Assembly: GCA_002390845.1 (NCBI GenBank)
Contig: DGQT01000040.1
Location: 1-64,000 of the forward strand
DNA length: 64,000 nucleotides
Direction: 5' to 3'
Origin: Chitinophagaceae bacterium UBA4407
Lineage (GTDB): Bacteria > Bacteroidota > Bacteroidia > Chitinophagales > Chitinophagaceae
Under the pieces are notes generated by a model. That model searched no databases and was not told where the DNA came from. It saw only the letters and a program-made list of their open reading frames with translations. The translations under genes were made by a program, and so were the position numbers. Below are positions 9,866 to 20,392 of the stretch, one piece after another (the stretch's first letter is position 1; every line of letters starts with the position of its first letter).

Positions 9866-12250
9866 CTATTCCACCCGCAAACTATTTACCGGGTTATGTG
9901 CTGCTATGCGCCAGGTTTGCCAAACAATAGTAGTACAACCAATGAATAACATTACAAAAAATCCGGCAAGCAAAGTACCCGCACCAATGGTTACATGAAA
10001 CGCAAAATTATACAGGAAGAAAGTGGATGCAATATAACCTGCGGGAACAGCTATCAATCCAGCGATCAGCAACAACCAAACAAAATCTTTTGATAACAAC
10101 AAAAGCAATTGCCCGACACCTGCACCCATGATCTTTCTTACGCCTACTTCTTTGGTCCTGATTTCAGAACTGTATGTAACCATCCCCAGTAAACCTAAGC
10201 AGGCAATGCAAAGCACCATACCGCATAAAAAGGCAAGCATCCACTGATCTCCTGAATGAATATTGCGATCATATAAAGCTTTATCAAACCATTGCGCTGT
10301 AAAGGATTGATACGGGTTTAACTGTTTCCATGCTTTTTCCACTTCAGCTTTTACAGCATCCGCATTTACACCGGGATTTGTTTTTACCTGCAACACAGAA
10401 AAATCCGCAGGCTGATAACGGATTATCAAAGGATAGATGGGAAAGAACATGCTCATGGAATGAAAATCCTTTACTACGCCTGCTATACGTACCTGGCTGC
10501 TGTCGCTTAGCCAGATCAATTGTCCGACTGCATCTTGCGCACTTTTAAAATGAAGCCCTTCAACTGCCTTTTCATTAATTAGTACTGTTTTAAAAGCATC
10601 CGCCTCTTTTGATTGCTGAAGATTGTTTCCTGCAACCAATGACAAAGCCATTACTGAAATAAAATGCTCATCTGCCGATAATGCCTCTGCAGGCGTACCC
10701 ACATTTTTTTCATTACGGAAGATCTTTTCATTGCTGCCCCCATTACTTCCAAGCGTATAGGAAGCCGCAGCAGTAGTTTCAACGCCGGGTATCTTTTTTA
10801 TTTCATTTGAAAGCTTTGCATAATCAGTACCATACAGCTCAATGTTGAGAATATTTTCTTTTTGAAAACCATATTCACCGGTAGCCATAAAATTTTGCTG
10901 CTGGTAACTTACCAGCATAAAAATGATTCCGGTAAGTGAAATAGCAAACTGCGCCACCACCAATATTTTACGCAGCGTAATACCACGCATCACTGTTAAT
11001 GCTTTCTGACCTTTTATAACCATTGCCGGTTTTAATGCCGATAATATTCTTGCGGGAATACTGCCAGCTACCAACCCTGTAATGGCGGTAAATAAAATAA
11101 GCGTGATCCAGAATTGCGTATCCCAATTGCTGTCTCTCAAAGCATCCTGTATCATTTGCATCGGGCTCAGCAATTGCAACATGAGACATGATAACAACAA
11201 CGCAAGAAAAGCAATCAATAATGACTCTATAATGAATTGAAGAAATACCTGTCTGCGGCTTGCACCAATTACTTTACGCACACCTATTTCTTTTGAACGG
11301 CTAAGTGAACGTGCCAGTGTAAGGTTTACATAATTAAAACCTGCTAACAATAAAGTAAGTAAACCAATTCCCATCTCCACCAATAATTTTCCATAAGTAG
11401 TACCGCCGGGAAAATTGTACAGGTCTTCTTTGGAAGGATTGATCTCATTCAATGGCTGCGAACGGTAACCAATTAGTTTATAATTACTCTTTGCATCAAT
11501 AGCAGCGGTGGATTCTTTTCCAACCTGCAGCATGGCTGCATCTAAAGCGCTTTTATGATAACCAGGTTTCATCAAAACATAAGTGTAGGTAGCCCATGGG
11601 TTTGTCCAATCATTTTGCGCTACATTGATTGCAGTATTTTTTTCGAGCAATGGAATAGTGCTTGCAGATACCAGTACATCAAAACTAAGATGTGATTTTT
11701 GTACCGGTGTTTGCATTATACCAGTTATAAGAAAATCGCCCCAGTCTTTATGATGCAATACTTTACCCGTTACTTCAATGGTTCCAAAAAAACGCTCTGC
11801 CGTTGCCGTTGTAATAACGGCTGTATGTGGCTCATCATTGAATACGCCTTTTATCAAATGAAATCCAAACACTTTAAAGAAAGCAGCATCTGTAAAAAAC
11901 GAAGGCGCTGCTAATGTTTTACCGGCTGCCTCATAGCTGGCAGATTTCTCCGGCACCACATGTACCACTTCCTGGACAAAATTATAATTACGTTCCAATT
12001 GCTCTGCCACGGGGTAAGGCGTACTTGCATAAGCTTCCTGTTGATTTTCCTTACCAGTCATATCAGTAATAATGCGGTAAGTACGATCAGGCAAAGGATG
12101 AAACGTATCATATTCAAATGCCTTTTTATAATCGATCAATGCCAATATACAAACGAGCATCCCCGCTGCCAGTCCGAAAATATTGATGAATGAAAACAGT
12201 TTGTATTGCCATAAACTTCGTATGGCTATTTTGATATAACTTTTAATCAT
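9866..12250 (-). CDS. Permease 4: duplicated FtsX/MacB-like ABC permease, divergent subgroup
   Basis: This 794-residue protein has the signatures RSKEIGVRK at 318-326 and RTKEVGVRK at 698-706. With permeases 5 and 12 it forms a visibly distinct subgroup, marked by NYxNL before the first signature (NYVNLTLARSL here) and departures from the common C-terminus (NPVNSLRVE). The C-terminal spans lack the WWA-K/T-WLQ-F-YR pattern of the main group. The start codon ATGA overlaps the stop of a short upstream reading frame (12247-12282), which would allow translational coupling. The compact palindromic element is 53 bp upstream, the shortest distance in the array. Confidence 0.9.
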   Translation of the reverse strand: MIKSYIKIAIRSLWQYKLFSFINIFGLAAGMLVCILALIDYKKAFEYDTFHPLPDRTYRIITDMTGKENQQEAYASTPYPVAEQLERNYNFVQEVVHVVPEKSASYEAAGKTLAAPSFFTDAAFFKVFGFHLIKGVFNDEPHTAVITTATAERFFGTIEVTGKVLHHKDWGDFLITGIMQTPVQKSHLSFDVLVSASTIPLLEKNTAINVAQNDWTNPWATYTYVLMKPGYHKSALDAAMLQVGKESTAAIDAKSNYKLIGYRSQPLNEINPSKEDLYNFPGGTTYGKLLVEMGIGLLTLLLAGFNYVNLTLARSLSRSKEIGVRKVIGASRRQVFLQFIIESLLIAFLALLLSCLMLQLLSPMQMIQDALRDSNWDTQFWITLILFTAITGLVAGSIPARILSALKPAMVIKGQKALTVMRGITLRKILVVAQFAISLTGIIFMLVSYQQQNFMATGEYGFQKENILNIELYGTDYAKLSNEIKKIPGVETTAAASYTLGSNGGSNEKIFRNEKNVGTPAEALSADEHFISVMALSLVAGNNLQQSKEADAFKTVLINEKAVEGLHFKSAQDAVGQLIWLSDSSQVRIAGVVKDFHSMSMFFPIYPLIIRYQPADFSVLQVKTNPGVNADAVKAEVEKAWKQLNPYQSFTAQWFDKALYDRNIHSGDQWMLAFLCGMVLCIACLGLLGMVTYSSEIRTKEVGVRKIMGAGVGQLLLLLSKDFVWLLLIAGLIAVPAGYIASTFFLYNFAFHVTIGAGTLLAGFFVMLFIGCTTIVWQTWRIAAHNPVNSLRVE

Positions 12251-12282
12251 GAGCAGTGGTAATTATTTTTTGTTACAAACAT
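12247..12282 (-). CDS. Candidate leader micro-ORF overlapping the permease 4 start
   Basis: An 11-codon frame, MFVTKNNYHCS, ends in TGA that overlaps the permease ATG as ATGA. If a GTG at 12300 is used instead, the peptide is 17 residues and contains ITKEQM, like the MSKEQ micro-ORFs of other array leaders. It could be chance; there is no evidence of translation. Confidence 0.25.
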   Translation of the reverse strand: MFVTKNNYHCS

Positions 12283-12302
12283 TTGTTCTTTGGTAATCAC
12301 CT

Positions 12303-12366
12303 GTTGTGTCACTCACTTATACGTTCTGATCATTATTGAACAAAGCGTACAAGTGTGCGACGCAAC
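12303..12366. repeat. Compact palindromic element upstream of permease 4
   Basis: Standard 64-bp copy; the left arm has TTATACG in place of TTGTACG. The gene-side flank is GGTGATTACC instead of GGCGATGCC. Confidence 0.9.
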
Positions 12367-12432
12367 GATGCTTAATTTATAATCATGAGCCCGGCTCAAA
12401 AAATGTCTCTTCATCTTTAATCTTTACATTCA

Positions 12433-14838
12433 CTATTCGTCTCTCAACCCTTTGACAGGATTTGAAAATGCTGCTCTTAATGTTTGGGATCCGATCGTTA
12501 AAAACGAAAGCAAAGCAATAACCAATACACCGGGTAAAAACAATCCTGCATCTAGCGTTATGCGCTGGCTTATTTCCTGCAACATGAGGTTGCCAAGGAA
12601 AACCGAAATAGGCACTGCAAGCAACACCGCAATAATCATTACCTGCACATAAGATTTTGCAAGCAGCCGCACAAGCGATGCCGGACTTGCACCAATTACT
12701 TTTCTTATACTTATCTCTTTTGTTTTGGACTGCACGGTAAAGATGGTGATACCAAGCAAACCAAGACAGGCAATGGTTACGCCGAGCATTGCGATAAAGG
12801 CAATGATCCAAACTGCATCCCGCATGTCGTCAAATATGGCCTGTACTTCGTCTTCATAAAATCTGCCGGCGAAGGAATGATATGGATCAAGTTTTTTCCA
12901 TGCCGCTTCTATTTGTGCGGTCGTTTGCATAGTATTTCCGGATGCAATGCCAAGGTTAAGTATTGACCAGTTCGCAGGATTGTAACGCATGAGCATTGGT
13001 TCAAGCGCATAGTCTGCAGGTTTGAATAAAAAATCTTTGACCACTCCCTTTATAGTCAAGGAGGTGCTATCTCCTACCAGGATTGTTTTTCCAACAGCAT
13101 CCATAGGAGTTCCAAGCTGGAAATTTTTCACAAATGTCTCGTTCACGATCGCATATTGTTCATGTTTTTGTGCACGATCAGATGGGAAGTTTTCACCCGC
13201 AACGATCTTTAAATTGAAGTTGCTGATATAATTTTCGTCTGTAAAATATTCTCGCACCACTACTGCATCTTTATCTTTGGTTGTCCGTACATCATCTGCC
13301 CAATCGCTATAGGTGCCCATAAGCACCGATACTGCCGAAATCTTTTCAACTCCCGGTATCTTTCCAAATTCCTGTGCTGCTTTTGCATAATCCACGCCCT
13401 GAAGTTGGACGTTGAAAATATGCGTCTGCTTCGTACCAAAATTTATATTCATTCCATATTCCATTTGCCGGTAAGTAATAGTAACAATACTGATAAATAT
13501 CAATGAGATCATAAACTGAATCACCAACAATGTTTTGCGCAAACCCAGGTGGCGAAAAAGTTTCAGGCTCTGCAGTTTTTGCATCAGCATCAGTGGCTTT
13601 ATACGGGAGAGAACCGTTGCAGGCAATATACCCGCTACAATACCAAGTGTAATTGCAAAGGCTACAAAAAGAGTTATTACCGTTGAGTCTGTTTTAAAAC
13701 TGATATCTGCCGCACTGATAAACCCAAGACTGGTAAATTGCGGTATCAAAAACTGCAATAAAATAAATGCTACCCCTAATGCCAGCAGCGACACAATAAC
13801 CGATTCAAGAACTACCTGTAAGAATATCTGCTTCCTGGAACTACCAACCACTTTTCGCATCGCTATTTCTTTCATGCGGCCCATGGCTTTTGCGATGGTA
13901 AGGTTGGTATAGTTAAATGCTGCGGACATGATAATCACAAATGCAAGCAAACCAAAAAACCAAAGTATACTGGAAGACATGCCCTTGCCCATGCTATTGC
14001 TAAGTATAGGACCTGGCGTTATATCAGCCAATGGCTGCAGTACGAAGCGATAGCCCGCATCTCTTGTTTCCAGCGAGAGGTTTTTATAATTTTTCTTTTC
14101 AATTTCATCCAGTGATGCCTGTACCTCAGAAGCCTTTACTCCCGGCTTTAAACGGATATAGGTATAATTGCTGTAATAATTATTCCAGTTATTGGTTGTT
14201 GCGTTAACTGCTTTATTTTTTTCAAGAGAAGGTATAGTGGCGAATGATGCCAGCGCCTCGAATTCGAAATGAGTTTTGCCTAAAAATTTATTTAATACCC
14301 CGGTTACTTTAAAAAGCCCGGTGCCGCTTACGTCTACCGTTTTACCGATAGCATTCCCTGCGGGAAATAATTTTTCACTTAATTCATTTGTAAGCACGAT
14401 CGTGTAAGGCTCATTCAGCGCCGTGGCCGCATTGCCTTCCCTGAACGTAAAACCAAAAAGGTTAAAGAATGATGCGTTGGTAAAATGCATATTAAAACTG
14501 AACTTCCTGTTGCCCGCAGTAATGTCGCCGTTCACTCCGCTGTTAAACATGGTCCACGCTTCAATGCCGGTGTAATTTGAAGCAAGCGTTGCCCCGACAA
14601 TATAAGGAGAAGATGCGTATGGCTCTGAACCGCCGCCTTTGCGCAGCGCTTCTGTATTGATACGGTAAACCCTGTCACTGTTGGGATGAAACTTGTCGTA
14701 TTCATTTGCATCTTTTATCATCATGATCAATAAAAGACAAACAGCCATGCTTAATGCAAGGCCTGCAATATTGATAAAGGAAAAAGATTTGCTTTTCCAG
14801 AAATGCCGCAATGCGGTAATGATATAATTTTTTAGCAT
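12433..14838 (-). CDS. Permease 5: duplicated FtsX/MacB-like ABC permease, divergent subgroup
   Basis: This 801-residue protein is the most divergent of the array in its signature motifs. The N-half reads RMKEIAMRK at 321-329 and the C-half KTKEISIRK at 705-713, and the ending is NPVKGLRDE. It groups with permeases 4 and 12 by the NYTNLTIAKA stretch before the first signature. Spans are at about 20-42, 290-312, 335-365 and 385-410, and again in the C-terminal 110 residues. Its leader carries no ATGAGTAAA micro-ORF. The upstream palindrome (93 bp before the ATG) has both arms of the TCGCAC type, unlike the other compact copies. Confidence 0.88.
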   Translation of the reverse strand: MLKNYIITALRHFWKSKSFSFINIAGLALSMAVCLLLIMMIKDANEYDKFHPNSDRVYRINTEALRKGGGSEPYASSPYIVGATLASNYTGIEAWTMFNSGVNGDITAGNRKFSFNMHFTNASFFNLFGFTFREGNAATALNEPYTIVLTNELSEKLFPAGNAIGKTVDVSGTGLFKVTGVLNKFLGKTHFEFEALASFATIPSLEKNKAVNATTNNWNNYYSNYTYIRLKPGVKASEVQASLDEIEKKNYKNLSLETRDAGYRFVLQPLADITPGPILSNSMGKGMSSSILWFFGLLAFVIIMSAAFNYTNLTIAKAMGRMKEIAMRKVVGSSRKQIFLQVVLESVIVSLLALGVAFILLQFLIPQFTSLGFISAADISFKTDSTVITLFVAFAITLGIVAGILPATVLSRIKPLMLMQKLQSLKLFRHLGLRKTLLVIQFMISLIFISIVTITYRQMEYGMNINFGTKQTHIFNVQLQGVDYAKAAQEFGKIPGVEKISAVSVLMGTYSDWADDVRTTKDKDAVVVREYFTDENYISNFNLKIVAGENFPSDRAQKHEQYAIVNETFVKNFQLGTPMDAVGKTILVGDSTSLTIKGVVKDFLFKPADYALEPMLMRYNPANWSILNLGIASGNTMQTTAQIEAAWKKLDPYHSFAGRFYEDEVQAIFDDMRDAVWIIAFIAMLGVTIACLGLLGITIFTVQSKTKEISIRKVIGASPASLVRLLAKSYVQVMIIAVLLAVPISVFLGNLMLQEISQRITLDAGLFLPGVLVIALLSFLTIGSQTLRAAFSNPVKGLRDE

Positions 14839-14930
14839 GTCAAAAAAATTTACATTATAAATATTGTTTCATGGTTGGTTGGGAAAAACGCTTTTTATGT
14901 CATAAACATTTGCAATCCTTGTCGTCTTCC

Positions 14931-14994
14931 GTTGCGTCGCACTCTTGTACGTTCAGATTATTACTGAACAAAGCGCACAAGTGTGCGACGCAAC
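14931..14994. repeat. Compact palindromic element upstream of permease 5 (both arms TCGCAC type)
   Basis: The left arm is TTGCGTCGCACTCTTGTACG and the right arm is the inverse of the same type, so this copy is close to a perfect palindrome. The loop is TTCAGATTATTACTGAA. Confidence 0.9.
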
Positions 14995-15081
14995 GATGCT
15001 TAATTCTTATTCTTCAGTTCGGCTCAAAAAAATTCCTGTTTTATTTGCACATCTGCACATTTTCAAATTCGCACACTTATC

Positions 15082-17505
15082 CTATTCTGTTCTTAAACTC
15101 TTTACCGGATTGGCTACTGCGGCTCTTATTGCCTGAAGACTAACTGTGAGTAACGCAATAAACACTGCAATAAAACCTGCGAATGCAAACATCCACCAAC
15201 TGATCTCAACCCTGTATGTGAATGATTGCAACCATTTACTCATTGCCCACCATGCAACAGGCGTGGCTACTGCAATAGCAATAATTACGAGCTTTAAAAA
15301 ATCTTTTGATAACAATTGCACGATACCCGGCACGCTTGCGCCCAATACTTTTCGTACACCAATTTCTTTTCTTCTTTGTTCGGCGCTGAATGCTACCAGA
15401 CCAAATAAACCCAGGCAGGAAATAAAAATCGCCATGATGGTAAAAAGGTTGATGATTTGTGAAAGCGTTATCTCGGCTGAATATTGTTTTTGCACTTCGT
15501 CATTGAGAAAAGTGAATTCAAAAGGAACACCAGAAATATCCTTATGCCAAATGGTTTCAATCTTCGATAAAAGTGATGAATAATTTTTGCTGTTAACAGA
15601 AACGGTGATGTGCGAAATATCTCCTCTTTTAGGATCATACCTGAGCATGAAAGGTTTTACATCATTATGAAGTGAGTTGTAGTTAAAATCTTTCATTACA
15701 CCTGCTATATCAACATAAGTTTCCGGATCTGAACCATACTTTGAATACAATCTTGTACCCGGTGCCTGTTCAGATTTTAGGCCAAGACGTTTTAGCAATG
15801 TTTCATTCACCAGCACCTTGCCTGAATCATACAAATGAAAATCTCTGCCGGTAATAATTTTTATACCATTTGTTGTTGCAAAATGTTCATCGGATGTAAT
15901 TACCTGCGCATCTGTGGCATTGGCTGCATTGCTTCCTGCGAGATAAACTCCAAAATCATTAAACACAAACTGGCTGAGATAAACATTCGACCGGCTTACG
16001 TCTTTTACTTCTGATAGTTGCCGCAGGTCGTTTGCAAACGAAGACATTTTGCTTCTTGTATCATCTGTATAAAAATTAAAAACAAGTTTTTGATTTTTGT
16101 CAAAGCCCAGGTCCTTATTCTGTATATAATTAAGCTGGCTGTAAATAACCGTGATGCCTGCAATAAGAATTACAGATAATACAAATTGAAAAACTACCAG
16201 CGATTTTCTTATGCCTGTTGCTGAAATATGATTCGCATAATTTCCTTTAATAACTTGTATTGCGTTGAATGCAGATAAATACAATGCCGGGTAACTGCCA
16301 GCCACAATACCGGTTACAAATATTATTGCGGCAAGCAATAACCAGATTTTGTAATCGCTAAACATTGACAATTGAATATCTGCCTGGGTAAGCTGGTTAA
16401 AATATGGCAACAACAAAAGTAAAAGTGGCAATGCAATCAGCACTCCTAGTAACGAGAGTAAAAACGACTCACCCATAAATTGCTTTATCAAATCTTTCCT
16501 TTCTGCTCCAATTACTTTTCGTACACCAACTTCTTTTGCTCTCCTTGAAGCCCTTGCAGTTGAAAGGTTCATAAAGTTGATGCATGCGATTACCTGTATC
16601 AGCACAGCGATCAATAATAAAATATTCAGAAAAGACGGATCAACCGTTTTGGTCATTTCAACTTCATAACCTGTTGTAGTGTGAATGGAACCAACGGGTT
16701 GCAGGTGCAGACGTTTTTCCATTCCCAGTTGTTTCAATTGCTCAGCGCCGTATTTATTTAAAAATGCAGGCAACTTTTTTTCTAAAGCTGCAGCATCTGC
16801 ATTGGGTTTTAATTTGACAAACGAGTTGGTAAAATTGTTGCCGGCCCACATATCATTTTGCCTTACATACTCTCCAACTCCGCCGCTGTTCATAGTGATA
16901 AACATATTTGCCCCGATATTGGATTTACCCAAACTTTCATCAACCACTGCCGTTACTTTAAAATCATGCCTGCCATTATCACCATCAATTGTAATTACTT
17001 TTCCAACAGGGTCTTCTTTAGCGAAAAGCTTATCTGCAGTGGGTTTCAGCAGCACTACAGAATAGGGTTCCGCTAAAACATTTTTTGCATTACCATTTGT
17101 AAAATGATAAGTGAATATGTCAAAAAAAGTTGAGTCAACGTACACAGGGTCTGTTTCGTAAATAGATTTTTCCTTGTAGGTAAGTAAGTGTTTGCTTGAG
17201 CTAAAGGAACCAATTACCCTCACAAAATTTTCCACTTCAGCAAAATCTCTCTTCATAGCAGGCGCAATTGGAGGCGAGCAGGTTGAATTATTATGCACAT
17301 CACCCGGCAGGCTTAACCAGGTTGTAACGCGATAGATATCTGATGCATTGTTTTCATGTTTATCATAGCTATACTGGTCTTGCACATACAACACAATATA
17401 AAGACAACATAATGTACCGATAGCCAAACCAATAATGTTGATAAAGCTGAAAGTTTTGTTCTTCAACAAAAACCTGCAGGCAGTTTTCAGGTAATTCTTT
17501 ATCAT
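15082..17505 (-). CDS. Permease 6: duplicated FtsX/MacB-like ABC permease
   Basis: The protein has 807 residues from the ATG at 17505. An in-frame ATG nine codons upstream exists, but the conserved MIKNYLKTA start of the paralogues argues for 17505. The signature RAKEVGVRK is at 322-330 and RRKEIGVRK at 711-719, and the ending is NPVKSLRTE. The first periplasmic core contains a short STCSPP stretch near 74-79. The palindromic element is 67 bp upstream. The leader has GATAAGTAAAC where others have GATGAGTAAAG, so the micro-ORF start is absent. Its 3' tail (Ttcctgttttat...gcacattttcaa type, about 15028-15081) matches that of permease 7. Confidence 0.9.
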   Translation of the reverse strand: MIKNYLKTACRFLLKNKTFSFINIIGLAIGTLCCLYIVLYVQDQYSYDKHENNASDIYRVTTWLSLPGDVHNNSTCSPPIAPAMKRDFAEVENFVRVIGSFSSSKHLLTYKEKSIYETDPVYVDSTFFDIFTYHFTNGNAKNVLAEPYSVVLLKPTADKLFAKEDPVGKVITIDGDNGRHDFKVTAVVDESLGKSNIGANMFITMNSGGVGEYVRQNDMWAGNNFTNSFVKLKPNADAAALEKKLPAFLNKYGAEQLKQLGMEKRLHLQPVGSIHTTTGYEVEMTKTVDPSFLNILLLIAVLIQVIACINFMNLSTARASRRAKEVGVRKVIGAERKDLIKQFMGESFLLSLLGVLIALPLLLLLLPYFNQLTQADIQLSMFSDYKIWLLLAAIIFVTGIVAGSYPALYLSAFNAIQVIKGNYANHISATGIRKSLVVFQFVLSVILIAGITVIYSQLNYIQNKDLGFDKNQKLVFNFYTDDTRSKMSSFANDLRQLSEVKDVSRSNVYLSQFVFNDFGVYLAGSNAANATDAQVITSDEHFATTNGIKIITGRDFHLYDSGKVLVNETLLKRLGLKSEQAPGTRLYSKYGSDPETYVDIAGVMKDFNYNSLHNDVKPFMLRYDPKRGDISHITVSVNSKNYSSLLSKIETIWHKDISGVPFEFTFLNDEVQKQYSAEITLSQIINLFTIMAIFISCLGLFGLVAFSAEQRRKEIGVRKVLGASVPGIVQLLSKDFLKLVIIAIAVATPVAWWAMSKWLQSFTYRVEISWWMFAFAGFIAVFIALLTVSLQAIRAAVANPVKSLRTE

Positions 17506-17571
17506 AAAATTAAATGTTGATATGGTTGACAATGTTATTGAACTCTACTTTAGTATGTTTACTTATCGCCT

Positions 17572-17635
17572 GTTGTGTCACTCACTTGTGCGTTCAGATC
17601 ATTATTGAACAAAGCGTACAAGAGTGCGACGCAAC
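17572..17635. repeat. Compact palindromic element upstream of permease 6
   Basis: Standard 64-bp form; the left arm ends TTGTGCG and the right arm reads GTACAAGAGTGCGACGCAAC. Confidence 0.9.
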
Positions 17636-17717
17636 GAAAGCATCATTCATATTCTTCAGTTCAGCTCAAAAAAATTCCTGTTTTATTCGCTTATCTGCAC
17701 ATTTTCAAATTCGCACA

Positions 17718-20177
17718 TCATTCTGTTCTCAAACTTTTTACCGGGTTTGCACTTGCTGCTTTTACTGTTTGAAAACTTAAAGTGATCACCGCAACCACTA
17801 TCATTAAAAACCCTGCAGCAACAAAAAGCCACGCACTGATTGGCGCATGATAAGCAAAGTCCTGCAGCCATTTGTCCATCCCCCACCATGCAAGAGGAGC
17901 TGCGATAACAAACGCTAGCAATACAAGTTTCAAAAAATCAACAGACACCAGATTTACGATCTGCAAAATGCTTGCGCCTAAAACTTTCCTTATTCCAATC
18001 TCCTTCGTGCGCTGATTGGTAGTATAAATAGCCAATCCTAAAAGTCCGAGACAGCTGATGACCGTCGCAAGCCCGGTTGCCCATGAAAGCAATGTGGATA
18101 TATGTTGTTCACTCTCATAAAAATTCGCGATACTTTCATCAAAGAACTTGTATGAAAAATCTTCAGCGGGGTACAATTCTTTAAAATCTTTTTCAATTTT
18201 TGCAATGGTGCTTTTCCAGTCACCTGCAGTTGTCTCTGGTTTTAATGCCACATGCAACTGCGACTCCAACTTCGGTATACTTGCAAATACAAGCGGCTTT
18301 ATCGGGTTGTGTAACGACTGCGAATAAAAATCTTTTACAACACCAACTATTGGTGTGCCGCCTTTGTTTCTTTGAATTCTTTTACCAATAGCATCTGCTG
18401 CATTCTTAAAGCCAAGAAACTTCGCATAGCTCTCGTTGATCACATATTCAGTAAGCGTATCACCCGTTTTTAAAAACCTGCCGGCAGCAAGCTGCATGTG
18501 ATAAAGTTTGAAAAAATCTTCATCCGCATATTTTATTTCAACAGTAGTCTCTATATCCTTTTTGCCATCATTGAATTTCATCGTTTGCATAGAGGTTCCG
18601 CCGGTTGCAGGTGGCGCACCTGCTATGCACGCATTTTCAATACCGGGCAATGACCGTAGTTGCTGCAACAATACTTTGCGTGTCTGCATCGCTTTTGCAG
18701 AAGCGGCGGTATCGGAGAATTCAGCCATAGCAAACGGCGTTTCCAAAGTAATGATGCCGTCTTTTTTGAAGCCAAGATCTTTATGCATAACATATTGAAT
18801 CTGGTTGCCAACAATCAGTGCGGCGATAATAAATGCCTGCGCAAAAACAAACTGCGTTACTGTAAGCGATTTTCTAATCCATAATCTTCTTGTGCTTCCT
18901 GATCCGCTTGTTGTGCTATTCTTCAATACCTGCACAGGGTTATAACCGGAAAGCACCATAGACGGATAAAAGCCAGAGAGCAAACTAACCGCAACAACAA
19001 GTGCAGCCATAAAAAGAATAACGTTTGTAGTTGCAAGCATATTAAAACTTATAGCCGGCGGAATAAAATCTGCAAACAGTTTAATGATCCATGGCACCAA
19101 GAGAATTGAAAATATTGTTGCGGTTAAGGTAAGCAGGAAGGTCTCACTCAGGAATTGAAAAATGAGTTGCGATCTTGAGCTGCCCATTGTCTTACGAATA
19201 CCAATTTCTTTTGCACGCTTTACAGCCTGCGCTGTTGTTAAGTTTACAAAATTGATGCAGCCCAGTAAGAGCAATATGGCAGCAACTGCAAGCAGGCCAT
19301 ACAATGTGGACTTGTTTGCCAGCCTTTGATCAAAGTTGCCGTAGTCGCTGTTGAAATGTATGTCGGCCAGCGGCTGAAGCCACAATATATTCGGCAAATT
19401 ATTTTTATCCAGTTTGCTGTTTATCAATTGCTGCGCTTGTTTATTCACGGCTGCCGGCGATACATTCTTATTCAACTTAACAAAGACCTGGTCAGATGAA
19501 CTTACACTTCCCCATTGTCCTGGGTCGGTAAACTGCGTTGCTGGAATAGTCGCATAAGAAATAAATTCTTTAAAAGTAAAATCAGTTGCTTTGTCAAGGT
19601 CTTTAACGATACCCGTTATAGTTGCCTTTATGGTATCGTATCTAATAACCTTGCCAATATCTTTTGTTACATCATCGTTTGGAAAATAAGTTTTCGCACG
19701 GCTCTCGGTAAGCACTGCTGTATATGGTTCGCTCAGTGCCGTTTGTTGAGAACCGGCAAGCCATTGATAAGAAAGCATTTTAAAATAATGGTTATCTGCA
19801 TATACAATATTCTTTTGCTTTCTAAATAAGCCAAGCTTCCCGCTGCCCTGCGCCTCAATATGTACATCAGTTTGATACAACATGGTCAGGGGAATAACCG
19901 ACTCAATACCAGTTAAATCTTTTTGCACGGCAGGAACAAATGGCAGAGGAACTCCTGAATTCTTAAAATCGTTGTCGGGAAATTTCATATCGCTTACTAC
20001 GCGGTAAATACGGTCGCCATCCTGCTCAAATTTATCAAAGCCAAAATCGTACCTAACGATAAGATAGATCACAAGAGCAGCACTAATGCCAATCGCAAGC
20101 CCGATAACATTGATCGCGGAAAAAACGGCATTGCGCCTGAAGTTTCTCAATGCCGTGATAAAATAATTTTTAAACAT
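17718..20177 (-). CDS. Permease 7: duplicated FtsX/MacB-like ABC permease
   Basis: At 819 residues this is the longest of the set. The signature RAKEIGIRKTMG begins at 321 and RTKEIGIRK is at 723-731, with the ending NPVKSLRTE. It is a clear sister of permease 11: both have the periplasmic start YDFGFDKF or YHFTFDKF, the stretch GDxIYRVVS, the LLLLGCINF span, and SSR-QLIFQFLSETFLLT after the first signature. The two are not adjacent (three genes lie between), so the duplication was followed by insertion or rearrangement. The palindromic element is 66 bp before the ATG. Confidence 0.9.
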   Translation of the reverse strand: MFKNYFITALRNFRRNAVFSAINVIGLAIGISAALVIYLIVRYDFGFDKFEQDGDRIYRVVSDMKFPDNDFKNSGVPLPFVPAVQKDLTGIESVIPLTMLYQTDVHIEAQGSGKLGLFRKQKNIVYADNHYFKMLSYQWLAGSQQTALSEPYTAVLTESRAKTYFPNDDVTKDIGKVIRYDTIKATITGIVKDLDKATDFTFKEFISYATIPATQFTDPGQWGSVSSSDQVFVKLNKNVSPAAVNKQAQQLINSKLDKNNLPNILWLQPLADIHFNSDYGNFDQRLANKSTLYGLLAVAAILLLLGCINFVNLTTAQAVKRAKEIGIRKTMGSSRSQLIFQFLSETFLLTLTATIFSILLVPWIIKLFADFIPPAISFNMLATTNVILFMAALVVAVSLLSGFYPSMVLSGYNPVQVLKNSTTSGSGSTRRLWIRKSLTVTQFVFAQAFIIAALIVGNQIQYVMHKDLGFKKDGIITLETPFAMAEFSDTAASAKAMQTRKVLLQQLRSLPGIENACIAGAPPATGGTSMQTMKFNDGKKDIETTVEIKYADEDFFKLYHMQLAAGRFLKTGDTLTEYVINESYAKFLGFKNAADAIGKRIQRNKGGTPIVGVVKDFYSQSLHNPIKPLVFASIPKLESQLHVALKPETTAGDWKSTIAKIEKDFKELYPAEDFSYKFFDESIANFYESEQHISTLLSWATGLATVISCLGLLGLAIYTTNQRTKEIGIRKVLGASILQIVNLVSVDFLKLVLLAFVIAAPLAWWGMDKWLQDFAYHAPISAWLFVAAGFLMIVVAVITLSFQTVKAASANPVKSLRTE

Positions 20178-20242
20178 CGGACTCTATGGTATTATGGTGA
20201 TAAATTTTTTGTTACCGGCGTTCCGCTCTTTATTATTCTTTC

Positions 20243-20306
20243 GTTGTGTCACTCACTTGTACGTTCAGATCATTATTGAACAAAGCGTACAAGTGTGCGA
20301 CGCAAC
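20243..20306. repeat. Compact palindromic element upstream of permease 7
   Basis: Standard 64-bp copy with intact arms and loop. Confidence 0.9.
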
Positions 20307-20392
20307 GATGCTTAATGCGTGTGCTACAGCCTGGCTCAAAGAAATTCTTTTTCCTCATTCGCACATTCGCACATCTTCACATTTGCACATTA

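Noticed and set aside
12383..12811. 142-codon minus-strand frame overlapping the end of permease 5
   Set aside because: It is an out-of-frame shadow of the well-supported permease gene.
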